Assembly: GCA_026786125.1 (NCBI GenBank)
Contig: JAJAYU010000145.1
Span: 1 to 10,687 of the forward strand
DNA from: Chamaesiphon sp.
Lineage (GTDB): Bacteria > Cyanobacteriota > Cyanobacteriia > Cyanobacteriales > Chamaesiphonaceae
Length of the DNA stretch: 10,687 nucleotides
Direction of reading: 5' to 3'
The notes below the pieces were generated by a model. The model saw only the letters and a program-made list of their open reading frames with translations. It ran no database searches and had not been told where the DNA came from. Below are positions 1 through 6,584 of this stretch, one piece after another (position 1 is the first letter of the stretch; the number at the start of each line of letters is the position of its first letter). Both the position numbers and the translations under genes were made by a program.

Positions 1-14
1 GCACCACTCGATCG

Positions 15-800
15 ATGGTATCTATTCTCGCCCAGACTGATGTTGTACTTACTGCCCAAGGACTTACCCGCCGATTTGGGGGTCTGGTAGCGGTAAATGA
101 TGTTTCTTTTACTGTGAATAAGGGAGAAATATTTGGCTTAATTGGCCCCAATGGTGCGGGAAAAACTACGACTTTTAATCTGATGACAGGACTAATTCAG
201 GCATCGAGCGGGCAAATGTTGCATGAAGGTGTGGATATTTCCCGTCTGCGACCATTTCAAATTGCTAAACGGGGAATTGCTCGGACGTTTCAGAATATTC
301 GTCTGTTCGGTAATTTATCAGTATTGGAAAATATCACCATCGCCCATCACATTCAAACTCATAGTGGACTATTCCAAGGTATCTTTAATTTACCACCCAC
401 ACCAGCCGAAGAACGGGATATCCGCGATCGATCCCATCAATTACTAGATTTAGTCGGTTTGGGAGATCGAGCCTCCAGTTCGGCTAATAACTTAGCCTAT
501 GGAGATCGGCGGCGGCTAGAAATTGCTCGTGCCTTGGCATTGCAACCCCAAATTTTATTATTAGATGAACCCGCTGCGGGGATGAATCCCAGTGAAAAAG
601 GTCAGTTAAGTAATTTTATTCGTCAAATTCAACAGCAATTTAATCTCACAGTATTATTGATTGAACATCATGTGCCACTAGTCATGGGTTTATGCGATCG
701 GATTGCCGTACTAGATTTTGGTCAATTAATTGCATTAGGTAATCCCGAACTTGTTCGTAATGATCCGGCTGTAATTGAAGCTTATTTAGGATGTGAGTGA
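15..800 (+). CDS. livG: LivG-type ATPase of a branched-chain/neutral amino acid ABC transporter
   Basis: Cytoplasmic ATP-hydrolysing subunit of a hydrophobic amino acid uptake ABC transporter (HAAT family; in cyanobacteria the N-I/Nat system is of this type). Visible in the 261 residues: Walker A GPNGAGKT at 44-51, Q-loop Gln93 in RTFQNIRLF, a LivG-style signature [14 protein letters not shown] at 161-174 in place of LSGGQ, Walker [13 protein letters not shown] at 181-192, and switch histidines in IEHHV at 216-220. Length is normal for LivG. The ATG at 15 gives a typical short N-terminus before the first beta strand, but the frame stays open to the window edge, so a start further upstream cannot be excluded. 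A LivF-type ATPase follows 36 nt downstream, so the pair probably forms the heterodimeric motor. Substrate is not readable from the ATPase; NatA is an equally good name. Confidence 0.9.
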   Translation: MVSILAQTDVVLTAQGLTRRFGGLVAVNDVSFTVNKGEIFGLIGPNGAGKTTTFNLMTGLIQASSGQMLHEGVDISRLRPFQIAKRGIARTFQNIRLFGNLSVLENITIAHHIQTHSGLFQGIFNLPPTPAEERDIRDRSHQLLDLVGLGDRASSSANNLAYGDRRRLEIARALALQPQILLLDEPAAGMNPSEKGQLSNFIRQIQQQFNLTVLLIEHHVPLVMGLCDRIAVLDFGQLIALGNPELVRNDPAVIEAYLGCE

Positions 801-836
801 TTAATTAATTAATAATTGATAATTAAACTAAAAAAT

Positions 837-1568
837 ATGTCAGCAGCCGTTCAACAGTTATCGCCGATCTTAGAAGTTAAGGATCTGTATGTTAATTATG
901 GGGGAATTCAAGCTCTTCAAGATCTAAATCTGATTATCAAAACGGGAGAAGTTGTCACCTTAATTGGCTCCAATGGAGCAGGGAAAAGTACGACGCTTCG
1001 AGCTATTTCCCGCATCATTAAACCCCGCAGTGGGCAGATTATTTATAACGGTAAAGAGATTACGCGTAACTATGCCCATGCGATCGTCAAGCTGGGTATT
1101 GCTCACAGCCCCGAAGGTCGGCGGGTATTAACTAAACAAACGGTATTAGATAATTTGATATTAGGAGCCTATTGTCGTCACGATCGATTGGGGATTAAGT
1201 CCGATCTAGAATTGCAATTTCAACAATTCCCCCGACTAGCCGAACGGCGCAATCAATTAGCGGGAACACTGAGTGGGGGTGAACAACAAATGCTGGCGAT
1301 CGCCCGTGCCTTAATGAGTCGCCCCCAACTGTTACTATTAGATGAACCAAGTCTGGGTTTAGCACCATCAATTGTCCGAGAAATATTTGAGATTATTAAA
1401 AAGCTCCGCGAGCAAGGAGTAACAATTTTGCTGGTAGAACAAAATGCTAATCTGGCGTTACAAATTGCCGATCGCGGTTATGTACTAGAAGCAGGGCAAA
1501 TTACCCTATCTGGACGTGCCGCAGATCTATTAGCTGACGAGCGAGTTCGACAAGCTTATCTCGGTTGA
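837..1568 (+). CDS. livF: LivF-type ATPase of the same amino acid ABC transporter
   Basis: Second ATPase of a branched-chain/neutral amino acid importer, partner of the upstream LivG-type protein at the inner face of the plasma membrane. From the ATG at 837 it is 243 residues, normal for LivF. Motifs: Walker A GSNGAGKS at 44-51, the LivF hallmark SPEGRRVL at 91-98 in the Q-loop area, signature LSGGEQQ at 145-151, Walker B LLLLDEPSLGLAP at 165-177, then LLVEQNANLAL at 198-208, where LivF proteins carry Gln at the switch position instead of His. A TTG 21 nt upstream (816) is in frame but would add only a Lys/Ile-rich stub, and neither start has a clear Shine-Dalgarno sequence, so I prefer the ATG. 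The 36-nt gap after livG is almost pure A/T and holds no terminator, which fits cotranscription. NatE is the alternative cyanobacterial name. Confidence 0.9.
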   Translation: MSAAVQQLSPILEVKDLYVNYGGIQALQDLNLIIKTGEVVTLIGSNGAGKSTTLRAISRIIKPRSGQIIYNGKEITRNYAHAIVKLGIAHSPEGRRVLTKQTVLDNLILGAYCRHDRLGIKSDLELQFQQFPRLAERRNQLAGTLSGGEQQMLAIARALMSRPQLLLLDEPSLGLAPSIVREIFEIIKKLREQGVTILLVEQNANLALQIADRGYVLEAGQITLSGRAADLLADERVRQAYLG

Positions 1569-1583
1569 TAATTGATAGCTAGG

Positions 1584-2618
1584 TTAAACAGGGTATTCAT
1601 GCTGAACAAAAGGAAGACTAATAACTTCTCCAGCAACTTCCCCCACCGTCACTTTTAAACCGACACCGCCAGCCTTCGATCGAACATAGCCCAATCCCCA
1701 TATCTGCCCATCAACTTCACTGCAACTAGTCAAGACTCCAACCTTTTCCCCATCCACAGTCATCACCGTACCCACTGCGACAGATCCAGTTAACTTAATC
1801 CCCCACAGATACTGCTTCACACCCTTATAAGTATTCAGCCGTGCGATCGTTTCTTGGCCGATATAGCAGCCCTTGCTAAACGAAATTGTCTGCCACAAAC
1901 CCACCTCCAAGGGGTTGTAATCCTCTGTTAACTCCGCATCGGGCTTGGGTCTACCTTGAGCGATTCGGAGGCATTCCCAGGCATCCTCGCCTAGAGTCAC
2001 TGCACCTAAATTAGTGAGAGCTTGTTGTAATGCTACTGACTGAGATCGATTCTCCTCTGGAGAGGCTCCGCCAACGACTATTAATCGATATCCAGGTAAG
2101 CCCAATTCAGTTCCAATCACGATGCGAACTTCAATTCCATCAACTCGACATAACTGATGGCTAGAAAGATTTGATTCAATCAAGTTTGGACAACCTAATT
2201 GTGTCAATATCCCAGCACTTTCTGCACCCATTAAGGTAAAACTAGCCAAACTATCAGTAACATCCTTTAACGTTACTCGATCGGCAAAAAAGATATATTT
2301 ATCGAGCCAATTAAATAAGTATTCCCGCCGATTGGGTGATACGATTAATAACACTTCATCATCTAACATTAATCCCGTTGCCAGATCGATCGTCCGTGCT
2401 GTAGAAGTTACAAATACTGTATCGACAACCTCTCCCACCTGACGCTTTTCAAAATCTGCCGTACTTTGATTGTGTAAGAAACGTAAGCGGTCTCGATCGC
2501 CAACCAGAATCTTGCCCCAATCAGAACTATCATAAATAGCAGCACCAGATCGAGCTGCTTGCAGTGTTGTTTGTAAGTTATTCACAGTTATATTTTTTAT
2601 GGGTGTTAGTTCGATCAA
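1584..2618 (-). CDS. ygfZ: YgfZ/GcvT-domain folate-binding protein
   Basis: Member of the YgfZ branch of the aminomethyltransferase (GcvT) fold; YgfZ uses tetrahydrofolate and supports assembly or repair of certain Fe-S enzymes. The diagnostic motif KGCYIGQE is at residues 249-256, with the family cysteine Cys251; before it come RIAQGRPKPDAEL (218-230) and NPLE (235-238), which shape the folate site, and early on DRLRFLHNQST (43-53), a conserved GcvT_N segment. About 344 residues, usual for cyanobacterial YgfZ-like proteins. No ATG is available near the N-terminus: the frame opens with TTG at 2618, and GTG at 2585 (residue 12) is the alternative; the TTG has only a weak GGA upstream. The gene begins 3 nt after the stop of the 129-residue unknown protein, so the two are probably translated from one mRNA. 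It is convergent with livF across a 15-nt gap with no visible terminator. Confidence 0.88.
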   Translation of the reverse strand: MIELTPIKNITVNNLQTTLQAARSGAAIYDSSDWGKILVGDRDRLRFLHNQSTADFEKRQVGEVVDTVFVTSTARTIDLATGLMLDDEVLLIVSPNRREYLFNWLDKYIFFADRVTLKDVTDSLASFTLMGAESAGILTQLGCPNLIESNLSSHQLCRVDGIEVRIVIGTELGLPGYRLIVVGGASPEENRSQSVALQQALTNLGAVTLGEDAWECLRIAQGRPKPDAELTEDYNPLEVGLWQTISFSKGCYIGQETIARLNTYKGVKQYLWGIKLTGSVAVGTVMTVDGEKVGVLTSCSEVDGQIWGLGYVRSKAGGVGLKVTVGEVAGEVISLPFVQHEYPV

Positions 2619-2621
2619 AAT

Positions 2622-3011
2622 TTATCCAGGCAAATTCTCAAAGACACGCGCAATCACATCCTTCGCCTTATTGTCTAACCGAGTCCAGTCAGGAGTCTGT
2701 GCATCCATGTCAATCAAACTAGCATCCACTTCTACCACTTGACTGCCGATCTCGCTGTGAGTGCCATGATAATTGAGAAAACAGACCTGATAGCATAAAT
2801 CCCAAATATCGAACTTCAACAGACCATTTGGTGATTTCAAACAGAGATAATTGGTCGGCTGCGGTTCCTTCACCTCCTCATAACTTACTTCCCATGTCGA
2901 AACCTCGGACTGTTGGCGGATTCGATCGATAATGCGGATATAGATCGGTTGGATCAAAAACTCCGCTTGTTGCCAAGCTAATTCACTCGCAAATTTGGGT
3001 TGCATAATCAT
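2622..3011 (-). CDS. Conserved cyanobacterial protein of unknown function, 129 residues
   Basis: I recognise the general pattern of a conserved cyanobacterial hypothetical protein but no named family. It is soluble: no signal peptide or membrane segment. Visible landmarks are an amphipathic start (WQQAEFLIQPIYIRIIDRIR), a centre rich in aromatic residues and cysteine (FDIWDLCYQVCF), and an acidic end with SLIDMDAQTPDWTRLDNKAKD followed by VFENLP. The frame is open to 3119, but I place the start at ATG 3011 because GAGGAGGG lies 4 nt upstream; the extra 36 residues are basic, low in structure and would run into the promoter region of the divergent gene. A second ATG at 3005 has poorer spacing. 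It lies directly before the YgfZ-like gene (3-nt gap), which is the only functional hint: possibly an accessory factor in Fe-S or folate-linked metabolism. This is inference from context alone. Confidence 0.72.
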   Translation of the reverse strand: MIMQPKFASELAWQQAEFLIQPIYIRIIDRIRQQSEVSTWEVSYEEVKEPQPTNYLCLKSPNGLLKFDIWDLCYQVCFLNYHGTHSEIGSQVVEVDASLIDMDAQTPDWTRLDNKAKDVIARVFENLPG

Positions 3012-3029
3012 ACTGCCCTCCTCGGAGGG
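3012..3029 (-). promoter_or_regulatory. Strong Shine-Dalgarno sequence folded into a hairpin
   Basis: On the minus strand the segment reads CCCTC-CGAG-GAGGG followed by CAGT and the ATG at 3011. The GAGGAGGG ribosome binding site fixes the start of the 129-residue protein. The same bases can form a 5-bp GC-rich stem with a 4-nt loop, which would hide part of the Shine-Dalgarno sequence. The complementarity is seen directly; a regulatory role is inferred. Confidence 0.55.
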
Positions 3030-3065
3030 ATTGGAGATGGGTTTTGAGCGTGGGTAGGTAGGCGA

Positions 3066-3094
3066 GATCTTCGTCCTTTGAATTCGGTTATAAT
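3066..3094 (+). promoter_or_regulatory. Candidate promoter of the DUF751-rbfA pair
   Basis: A perfect TATAAT occurs at 3089-3094, which would start transcription near 3101 and leave a leader of about 26 nt before the ATG at 3127. No good -35 hexamer lies 17 nt upstream (GATCTT). Its core TTATAA (3088-3093) is self-complementary, so it could also act as a -10 for the leftward unknown-ygfZ operon. Only the -10 match supports this call. Confidence 0.35.
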
Positions 3095-3126
3095 GATTGC
3101 TGGCAGCTAGTAGAATCAAAAGTGTA

Positions 3127-3336
3127 ATGTTTGGTGATTTTTTTGATAACGTAGGACGATACGGAAGTTACTTTATTACGATTATCCTCGGTATCTTTAT
3201 TTCAGCATTTGGCTGGGTAGCACCGTTGTGGAAGCGGCCGATTACAGCAGTCGCGCTGGTGGGATTTTTGGTGGGAACCGTCATGACAGTAATTTTGACG
3301 TTTAGAGCAATGTTAGGGTTTACACCGATCGCCTAA
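3127..3336 (+). CDS. DUF751 (Ycf33-like) small membrane protein
   Basis: A 69-residue protein matching the DUF751/Ycf33 pattern found in cyanobacteria and some algal plastids: an N-terminal MFGDFFDNVGRYG segment, a hydrophobic stretch ITIILGIFISAFGWVAPL (roughly residues 16-35), a short basic link WKRPIT, and a second hydrophobic stretch AVALVGFLVGTVMTVILTF (41-60) ending in RAMLGFTP. Two membrane-spanning helices with both ends on the same side are likely. Function is unknown. An in-frame ATG at 3097 would add ten residues, but the family begins with the MFGDFF-like segment, so 3127 is preferred. It lies 37 nt upstream of rbfA, a neighbourhood I recall from other cyanobacteria. Confidence 0.75.
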   Translation: MFGDFFDNVGRYGSYFITIILGIFISAFGWVAPLWKRPITAVALVGFLVGTVMTVILTFRAMLGFTPIA

Positions 3337-3338
3337 AG

Positions 3339-3366
3339 TTGGGTCGATCGGATAGCAAGATATAAT
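3339..3366 (+). promoter_or_regulatory. Candidate rbfA promoter giving a leaderless mRNA
   Basis: TTGGGT (3339-3344) and a perfect TATAAT (3361-3366) are separated by 16 nt. Transcription would begin about 7 nt after the -10, at or next to the A of the rbfA ATG (3374). There is no Shine-Dalgarno sequence in the remaining gap. Sequence match only. Confidence 0.35.
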
Positions 3367-3373
3367 AAAAATT

Positions 3374-3814
3374 ATGACTAATAATCGTCGTGTGGCTCGT
3401 GTCGCCGAACTAATCAAGCGCGAAGTCAGTCAGATGATCCTCTTTGATATCAAGGACGACAGGGTTGGGGCTGGCATGGTCAGTGTCACCGCTGTTGATG
3501 TCGCTGGCGATCTTCAGCATACCAAAGTTTTTGTCAGTATTTACGGTAGTGATGAAGTCCGAGCGGAGACGATGGAAGGACTCAAAGCCGTCACTGGCTA
3601 TGTCCGCAGTGAAATTGGTAAACGAGTTCAACTTAGACGTACTCCCACGGTGATATTTGTAGAGGATACCTCATTCGATCGAGCAACCAGTGTGCTATCA
3701 CTAATCAACCAACTTAGTTTAAAGCGGGCTGAGTCCGTCGAGCCAGATCCAGAAATAGATTCAGAATCTGACAGTGAATCTCCAACTCTAACTGAAAAGA
3801 GTTCAGAAGTCTAA
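3374..3814 (+). CDS. rbfA: 30S ribosome-binding factor A
   Basis: RbfA binds the 30S subunit near the 5' helix of 16S rRNA, helps late 16S maturation and is important for growth in the cold. The 146-residue product shows the family pattern: [18 protein letters not shown] at the N-terminus (4-22), the KH-like core with [31 protein letters not shown] (28-58), and [34 protein letters not shown] (81-114). The tail beyond residue 118 is acidic and Ser/Glu/Asp-rich, as in many cyanobacterial RbfA proteins, and is probably disordered. The ATG at 3374 fits the family N-terminus. The gene follows the DUF751 gene and is closed by the terminator at 3866-3900. Confidence 0.93.
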   Translation: MTNNRRVARVAELIKREVSQMILFDIKDDRVGAGMVSVTAVDVAGDLQHTKVFVSIYGSDEVRAETMEGLKAVTGYVRSEIGKRVQLRRTPTVIFVEDTSFDRATSVLSLINQLSLKRAESVEPDPEIDSESDSESPTLTEKSSEV

Positions 3815-3865
3815 GTTTTCGTGTTGGTGCGCCGATAGCTTTCAATCATAGCTGGTCTCCTACAA

Positions 3866-3900
3866 ACAAAAACTCCTGCCGATTCGACAGGAGTTTTTGT
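3866..3900. terminator. Bidirectional intrinsic terminator between rbfA and psbC
   Basis: ACAAAAACTCCTG (3866-3878) and CAGGAGTTTTTGT (3888-3900) are perfect inverted repeats of 13 bp with a 9-nt loop. On either strand the GC-rich part of the stem is followed by five T, so the element can end rbfA transcripts rightward and psbC transcripts leftward. It lies 52 nt after the rbfA stop and 32 nt after the psbC stop. Confidence 0.88.
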
Positions 3901-3931
3901 GTAGCTAACTAAATTCTAGAAGCACCGATAA

Positions 3932-5320
3932 TTAGTCGATGTCGTTCAAGAACAATACTGCTTCCGTATCACGATTGATTCCTTTCTCGAAACCAGCCGC
4001 CGCAGCGCGAGCGCGTCCTGCGTGCCACAAGTGACCGATAAAGAAGAAGAATCCTAAGACGAAGTGAGAACAAGCCAACCACGCACGAGGTGAAACGTAG
4101 TTGAATGCGTTGGTCTCAGTAATGACCCCACCAACTGAGTTCAAAGAACCCAGAGGAGCGTGAGTCATATACTCAGCAGCACGGCGTGCTTGCCAAGGTT
4201 GAATATCATTCTTGACTTTGCTCAAGTCCAAACCGTTAGGACCACGTAATGGCTCCAACCAAGGACCTTGGAAATCCCAGAACCGCATGGTTTCACCACC
4301 GAAGATGATTTCTCCAGAAGGAGAACGCATCAGGTATTTACCTAAACCAGTAGGACCTTGAGCGGTAGCAATGTTTGCACCCAAACGTTGGTCACGGATT
4401 AGGAAAGTCAATGCTTGCGCTTGGGAAGCTTCAGGTCCAGTCGGACCGAAGAATTCACTAGGGTAAACAGTGTTGTTATACCAAACCATGATCGACGCTA
4501 CGAACGCCATCAAGGATACAGCAGCTAGACTGTAGGACAGGTAAGCTTCCCCAGACCAGACGAGGGAACGACGCGCCCAACCGAAAGGCTTGGTGAGGAT
4601 GTGCCATACACCACCGGAGATGCAGAGTAATGCAACCCAGATATGTCCGCCAACAACGTCTTCTAAGTTATTGACACTGATAATCCAGCCTTCACCACCG
4701 AAGGGGGCTTTCAGTAAATAACCAAAGATAATTGCAGGGTTAAGCGTAGGATTGGTAACGATGCGAACATCTCCACCACCTGGTGCCCAGGTATCATACA
4801 AACCACCAACAAACATTGCTTTGATGACTAGCAATAATGCACCACAACCTAAAATGATTAGGTGGAAGCCCAAGATCGAAGTCATTTTGTCCTTATCTCT
4901 CCAGTCGTAACCGAAGAAAGAAGAATATTGCTCTAGGGTATCAGGACCACGCAATGCGTGATATAGACCACCAACACCCAGTACAGCAGAAGAAATCAAG
5001 TGCAGTACACCAACAACGAAGTAAGGGAATGTATCCACTACTTCACCACCAGGCCCGACACCCCAACCTTGGGTTGCCAAGTGAGAAAGCAAGATGATCC
5101 CTTGCTCGTACATTGGCTTTTCGGGTACGAAGTGAGCTACCTCAAATAGGCACATCGCTCCAGCCCAGAACACAATCAAACCAGCGTGGGCAACATGTGC
5201 GCCCAACAGCTTACCAGACAGGTTGATCAGACGCGCATTACCAGACCACCAGGCAAACCCTGATGATTCTGCGTCGCGTCCACCACCTGCAACCATTGTA
5301 GGATTAAAGGGCGTTTCCAC
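3932..5320 (-). CDS. psbC: Photosystem II CP43 chlorophyll-binding core antenna protein
   Basis: CP43 is a six-helix thylakoid protein that binds chlorophyll a as the inner antenna of photosystem II and supplies ligands to the oxygen-evolving Mn4CaO5 cluster. From GTG 5320 it has 462 residues, the normal length. The catalytic motif GGETMRFWD is intact (Glu343 and Arg346 here, Glu354 and Arg357 in the usual numbering), as are [17 protein letters not shown] near the N-terminus, the large lumenal loop with [14 protein letters not shown], and [19 protein letters not shown] at the end. The long loop excludes IsiA. The start VETPFNPT matches the plastid start VETLFNGT, whose Thr3 is the mature N-terminus, and GAGG lies 10 nt upstream. 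The frame stays open to ATG 5392, but that codon sits inside a terminator hairpin and adds 24 non-family residues; ATG 5296 is a weaker alternative. Unusually, psbC does not overlap the psbD upstream. Confidence 0.95.
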   Translation of the reverse strand: METPFNPTMVAGGGRDAESSGFAWWSGNARLINLSGKLLGAHVAHAGLIVFWAGAMCLFEVAHFVPEKPMYEQGIILLSHLATQGWGVGPGGEVVDTFPYFVVGVLHLISSAVLGVGGLYHALRGPDTLEQYSSFFGYDWRDKDKMTSILGFHLIILGCGALLLVIKAMFVGGLYDTWAPGGGDVRIVTNPTLNPAIIFGYLLKAPFGGEGWIISVNNLEDVVGGHIWVALLCISGGVWHILTKPFGWARRSLVWSGEAYLSYSLAAVSLMAFVASIMVWYNNTVYPSEFFGPTGPEASQAQALTFLIRDQRLGANIATAQGPTGLGKYLMRSPSGEIIFGGETMRFWDFQGPWLEPLRGPNGLDLSKVKNDIQPWQARRAAEYMTHAPLGSLNSVGGVITETNAFNYVSPRAWLACSHFVLGFFFFIGHLWHAGRARAAAAGFEKGINRDTEAVLFLNDID

Positions 5321-5350
5321 TCTTGCAGTACCTCGATCGATGAATATAAA
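5304..5350 (-). pseudogene. Decayed remnant of a psbD 3' end overlapping the psbC start
   Basis: Read in the psbD frame, the DNA around the psbC start encodes ..GNAL followed by TAA: GTGGAAACGCCCTTTAA here against GTGGTAACGCACTCTAA at the end of the intact psbD (14 of 17 identical). Further upstream GAGGTACTG aligns with GAAGTATTA (Glu-Val-Leu) and TTTATATTC with TTCATCTTC (Phe-Ile-Phe), in the same order and nearly the same spacing, with two single-base insertions that break the frame. The psbC GTG overlaps this relic stop by 17 nt, exactly as psbC overlaps psbD in plastids. The match is seen in the sequence; that it is the residue of a lost psbD is inference, but I find it hard to explain by chance. 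Confidence 0.7.
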
Positions 5351-5359
5351 TACGGAATC

Positions 5360-5402
5360 AAAAAAAACCGGAAGATAAACATAATTGTACATTTATCTTC
5401 CG
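5360..5402 (-). terminator. Intrinsic terminator between psbD and psbC
   Basis: On the minus strand CGGAAGATAAA (5402-5392) pairs perfectly with TTTATCTTCCG (5379-5369) around a 12-nt loop; a closing U-G pair is possible. One G follows, then eight T (5367-5360). It begins 12 nt after the psbD stop and ends 39 nt before the psbC GTG. Structurally it is a complete Rho-independent terminator inside what is normally a continuous psbDC transcript. It could end psbD mRNA fully, partly, or act as a processing or stabilising hairpin. Confidence 0.8.
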
Positions 5403-5414
5403 ACGTTTCAAAGC

Positions 5415-6476
5415 TTAGAGTGCGTTACCACGAGGTAATACTTCTTCTGGGAAGATGAATTGTTCATGTGGTTGATCTTGTGGAGCCATCCATGCGCGGA
5501 TGCCTTCATTGAGCAGAATGTTCTTGGTGTAGAACGTTTCAAACTCAGGATCTTCAGCAGCTCTCAGTTCTTGAGAAACGAAGTCATAAGCGCGGAGGTT
5601 TAGTGCTAAACCTATGATACCGACAGAACTCATCCATAGTCCAGTCACAGGGACGAAGAGCATGAAGAAGTGTAACCAACGTTTGTTGGAGAAAGCTACA
5701 CCGAAGATTTGCGACCAGAAACGGTTCGCAGTTACCATCGAGTAAGTTTCTTCAGCTTGCGTAGGGTCGAACGCACGGAAGGTGTTGGAAGAACCATCGC
5801 CATCTTCAAACAAGGTGTTTTCTACAGTTGCACCGTGAATCGCACACAGGAGCGCACCGCCGAGAATCCCTGCAACGCCCATCATGTGGAAGGGATTGAG
5901 AGTCCAGTTGTGGAAACCTTGAAGGAATAGAATGAAGCTGAAGATTGCAGCTACACCAAAAGATGGAGCGAAGAACCAACCAGACTGACCCAATGGGTAG
6001 ATCAAGAAGACGCTAACGAATACTGCGATTGGGCCAGAGAATGCTAGCGCGTTGTAAGGACGAATCCCAACTAGACGAGCGATTTCAAACTGACGCAGCA
6101 TGAAGCCGATCAAACCAAACGCGCCATGTAGAGCAACGAATGCCCACAGACCGCCCAGTTGACACCAGCGAGTAAAGTCGCCTTGTGCTTCAGGACCCCA
6201 AAGTAGCATCAGGGAGTGTCCGACGCTGTTTGGAGGAGTGGATAAAGCTGCTGTCAGGAAGTTACAACCTTCGAGGTAACTAGATGCTAGACCGTGGCTG
6301 TACCAAGAAGTAACGAATGTGGTACCAGTCATCCAGCCGCCGAGGGCTAGGAACGCACAGGGAAATAGTAAGATGCCAGACCAACCGACAAATACGAACC
6401 GATCTTTTTTTAACCAGTCGTCTAAGACATCAAAGATGCCTTTGTCAGATTGCTGGTTGCCAACTGCAATTGTCAT
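5415..6476 (-). CDS. psbD: Photosystem II reaction centre protein D2
   Basis: D2 pairs with D1 to bind P680, the pheophytins, QA and the non-haem iron in the thylakoid membrane; it has five transmembrane helices. The 353-residue product carries His117 (accessory chlorophyll), Tyr160 (tyrosine D) with His189, His197 (P680 ligand), His214 and His269 (iron ligands; the latter is 268 in the usual numbering) and Trp254 (QA site). It ends in the canonical [12 protein letters not shown]. Oddities: residue 180, normally Arg next to tyrosine D, is Ser (codon AGC); the D-E loop reads [10 protein letters not shown], one residue longer than the usual EDGEGANTF; and the N-terminus after MTIAVG differs from the common cyanobacterial GRAP-type sequence. 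The gene is followed by its own terminator and preceded by a light-responsive-looking element. These features suggest a psbD2-type copy, but the genome would have to be checked for others. Confidence 0.97.
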   Translation of the reverse strand: MTIAVGNQQSDKGIFDVLDDWLKKDRFVFVGWSGILLFPCAFLALGGWMTGTTFVTSWYSHGLASSYLEGCNFLTAALSTPPNSVGHSLMLLWGPEAQGDFTRWCQLGGLWAFVALHGAFGLIGFMLRQFEIARLVGIRPYNALAFSGPIAVFVSVFLIYPLGQSGWFFAPSFGVAAIFSFILFLQGFHNWTLNPFHMMGVAGILGGALLCAIHGATVENTLFEDGDGSSNTFRAFDPTQAEETYSMVTANRFWSQIFGVAFSNKRWLHFFMLFVPVTGLWMSSVGIIGLALNLRAYDFVSQELRAAEDPEFETFYTKNILLNEGIRAWMAPQDQPHEQFIFPEEVLPRGNAL

Positions 6477-6496
6477 GACGCAGCAAAACTCCAGAT

Positions 6497-6502
6497 ATTA
6501 TA
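6497..6502 (-). promoter_or_regulatory. Candidate -10 box of psbD
   Basis: The minus strand reads CCCTATAATATCTGGAG. The perfect TATAAT would start transcription near 6490, leaving a leader of about 14 nt. No -35 consensus is seen 17 nt upstream, as is common at activator-dependent promoters. GGAG at 6492-6489 is a possible ribosome binding site, though 12 nt is long spacing and a start at 6490 would cut into it, so a transcript starting further upstream is equally possible. Confidence 0.35.
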
Positions 6503-6567
6503 GGGACATTATTTCACGCGATCGACCTAAATAAAATAATTACATAGTCAACACATTGAAACTTTGG

Positions 6568-6584
6568 CTGATTTATTAAATCAG
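6568..6584. repeat. 17-bp palindrome, candidate operator
   Basis: CTGATTTA-T-TAAATCAG has perfect 8-bp arms around one central base and lies about 92 nt upstream of the psbD start, touching the HLR1-like repeat. The shape fits a dimeric regulator site; I cannot name the protein. Confidence 0.4.

Noticed and set aside
801..836. A/T-rich repeat between livG and livF (TTAATTAATTAATAATTGATAA) as a regulatory repeat.
   Set aside because: It is low-complexity A/T with no stem followed by T, and most likely only a spacer in an operon.
3012..3119. N-terminal extension of the 129-residue protein up to 3119.
   Set aside because: GAGGAGGG fixes the start at 3011, and the extension would cover the divergent promoter region.
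5321..5392. ATG at 5392 as the psbC start, giving a 24-residue N-terminal extension.
   Set aside because: The ATG lies inside the terminator hairpin, the extension ([13 protein letters not shown]) is encoded partly by the T-run and the psbD relic, and CP43 families begin at the GTG giving VETPFN.
5709..5930. Open frame on the plus strand within psbD.
   Set aside because: It is the antisense shadow of a strongly conserved coding region, with no family resemblance.
3932..6476. psbD-psbC as part of a far-red-light photoacclimation cluster, or psbC as an IsiA-type antenna.
   Set aside because: None of the cluster partners (other psb, psa or apc paralogues, chlF, rfpABC) is nearby, and the long lumenal loop with the GGETMRF ligand motif is true CP43.
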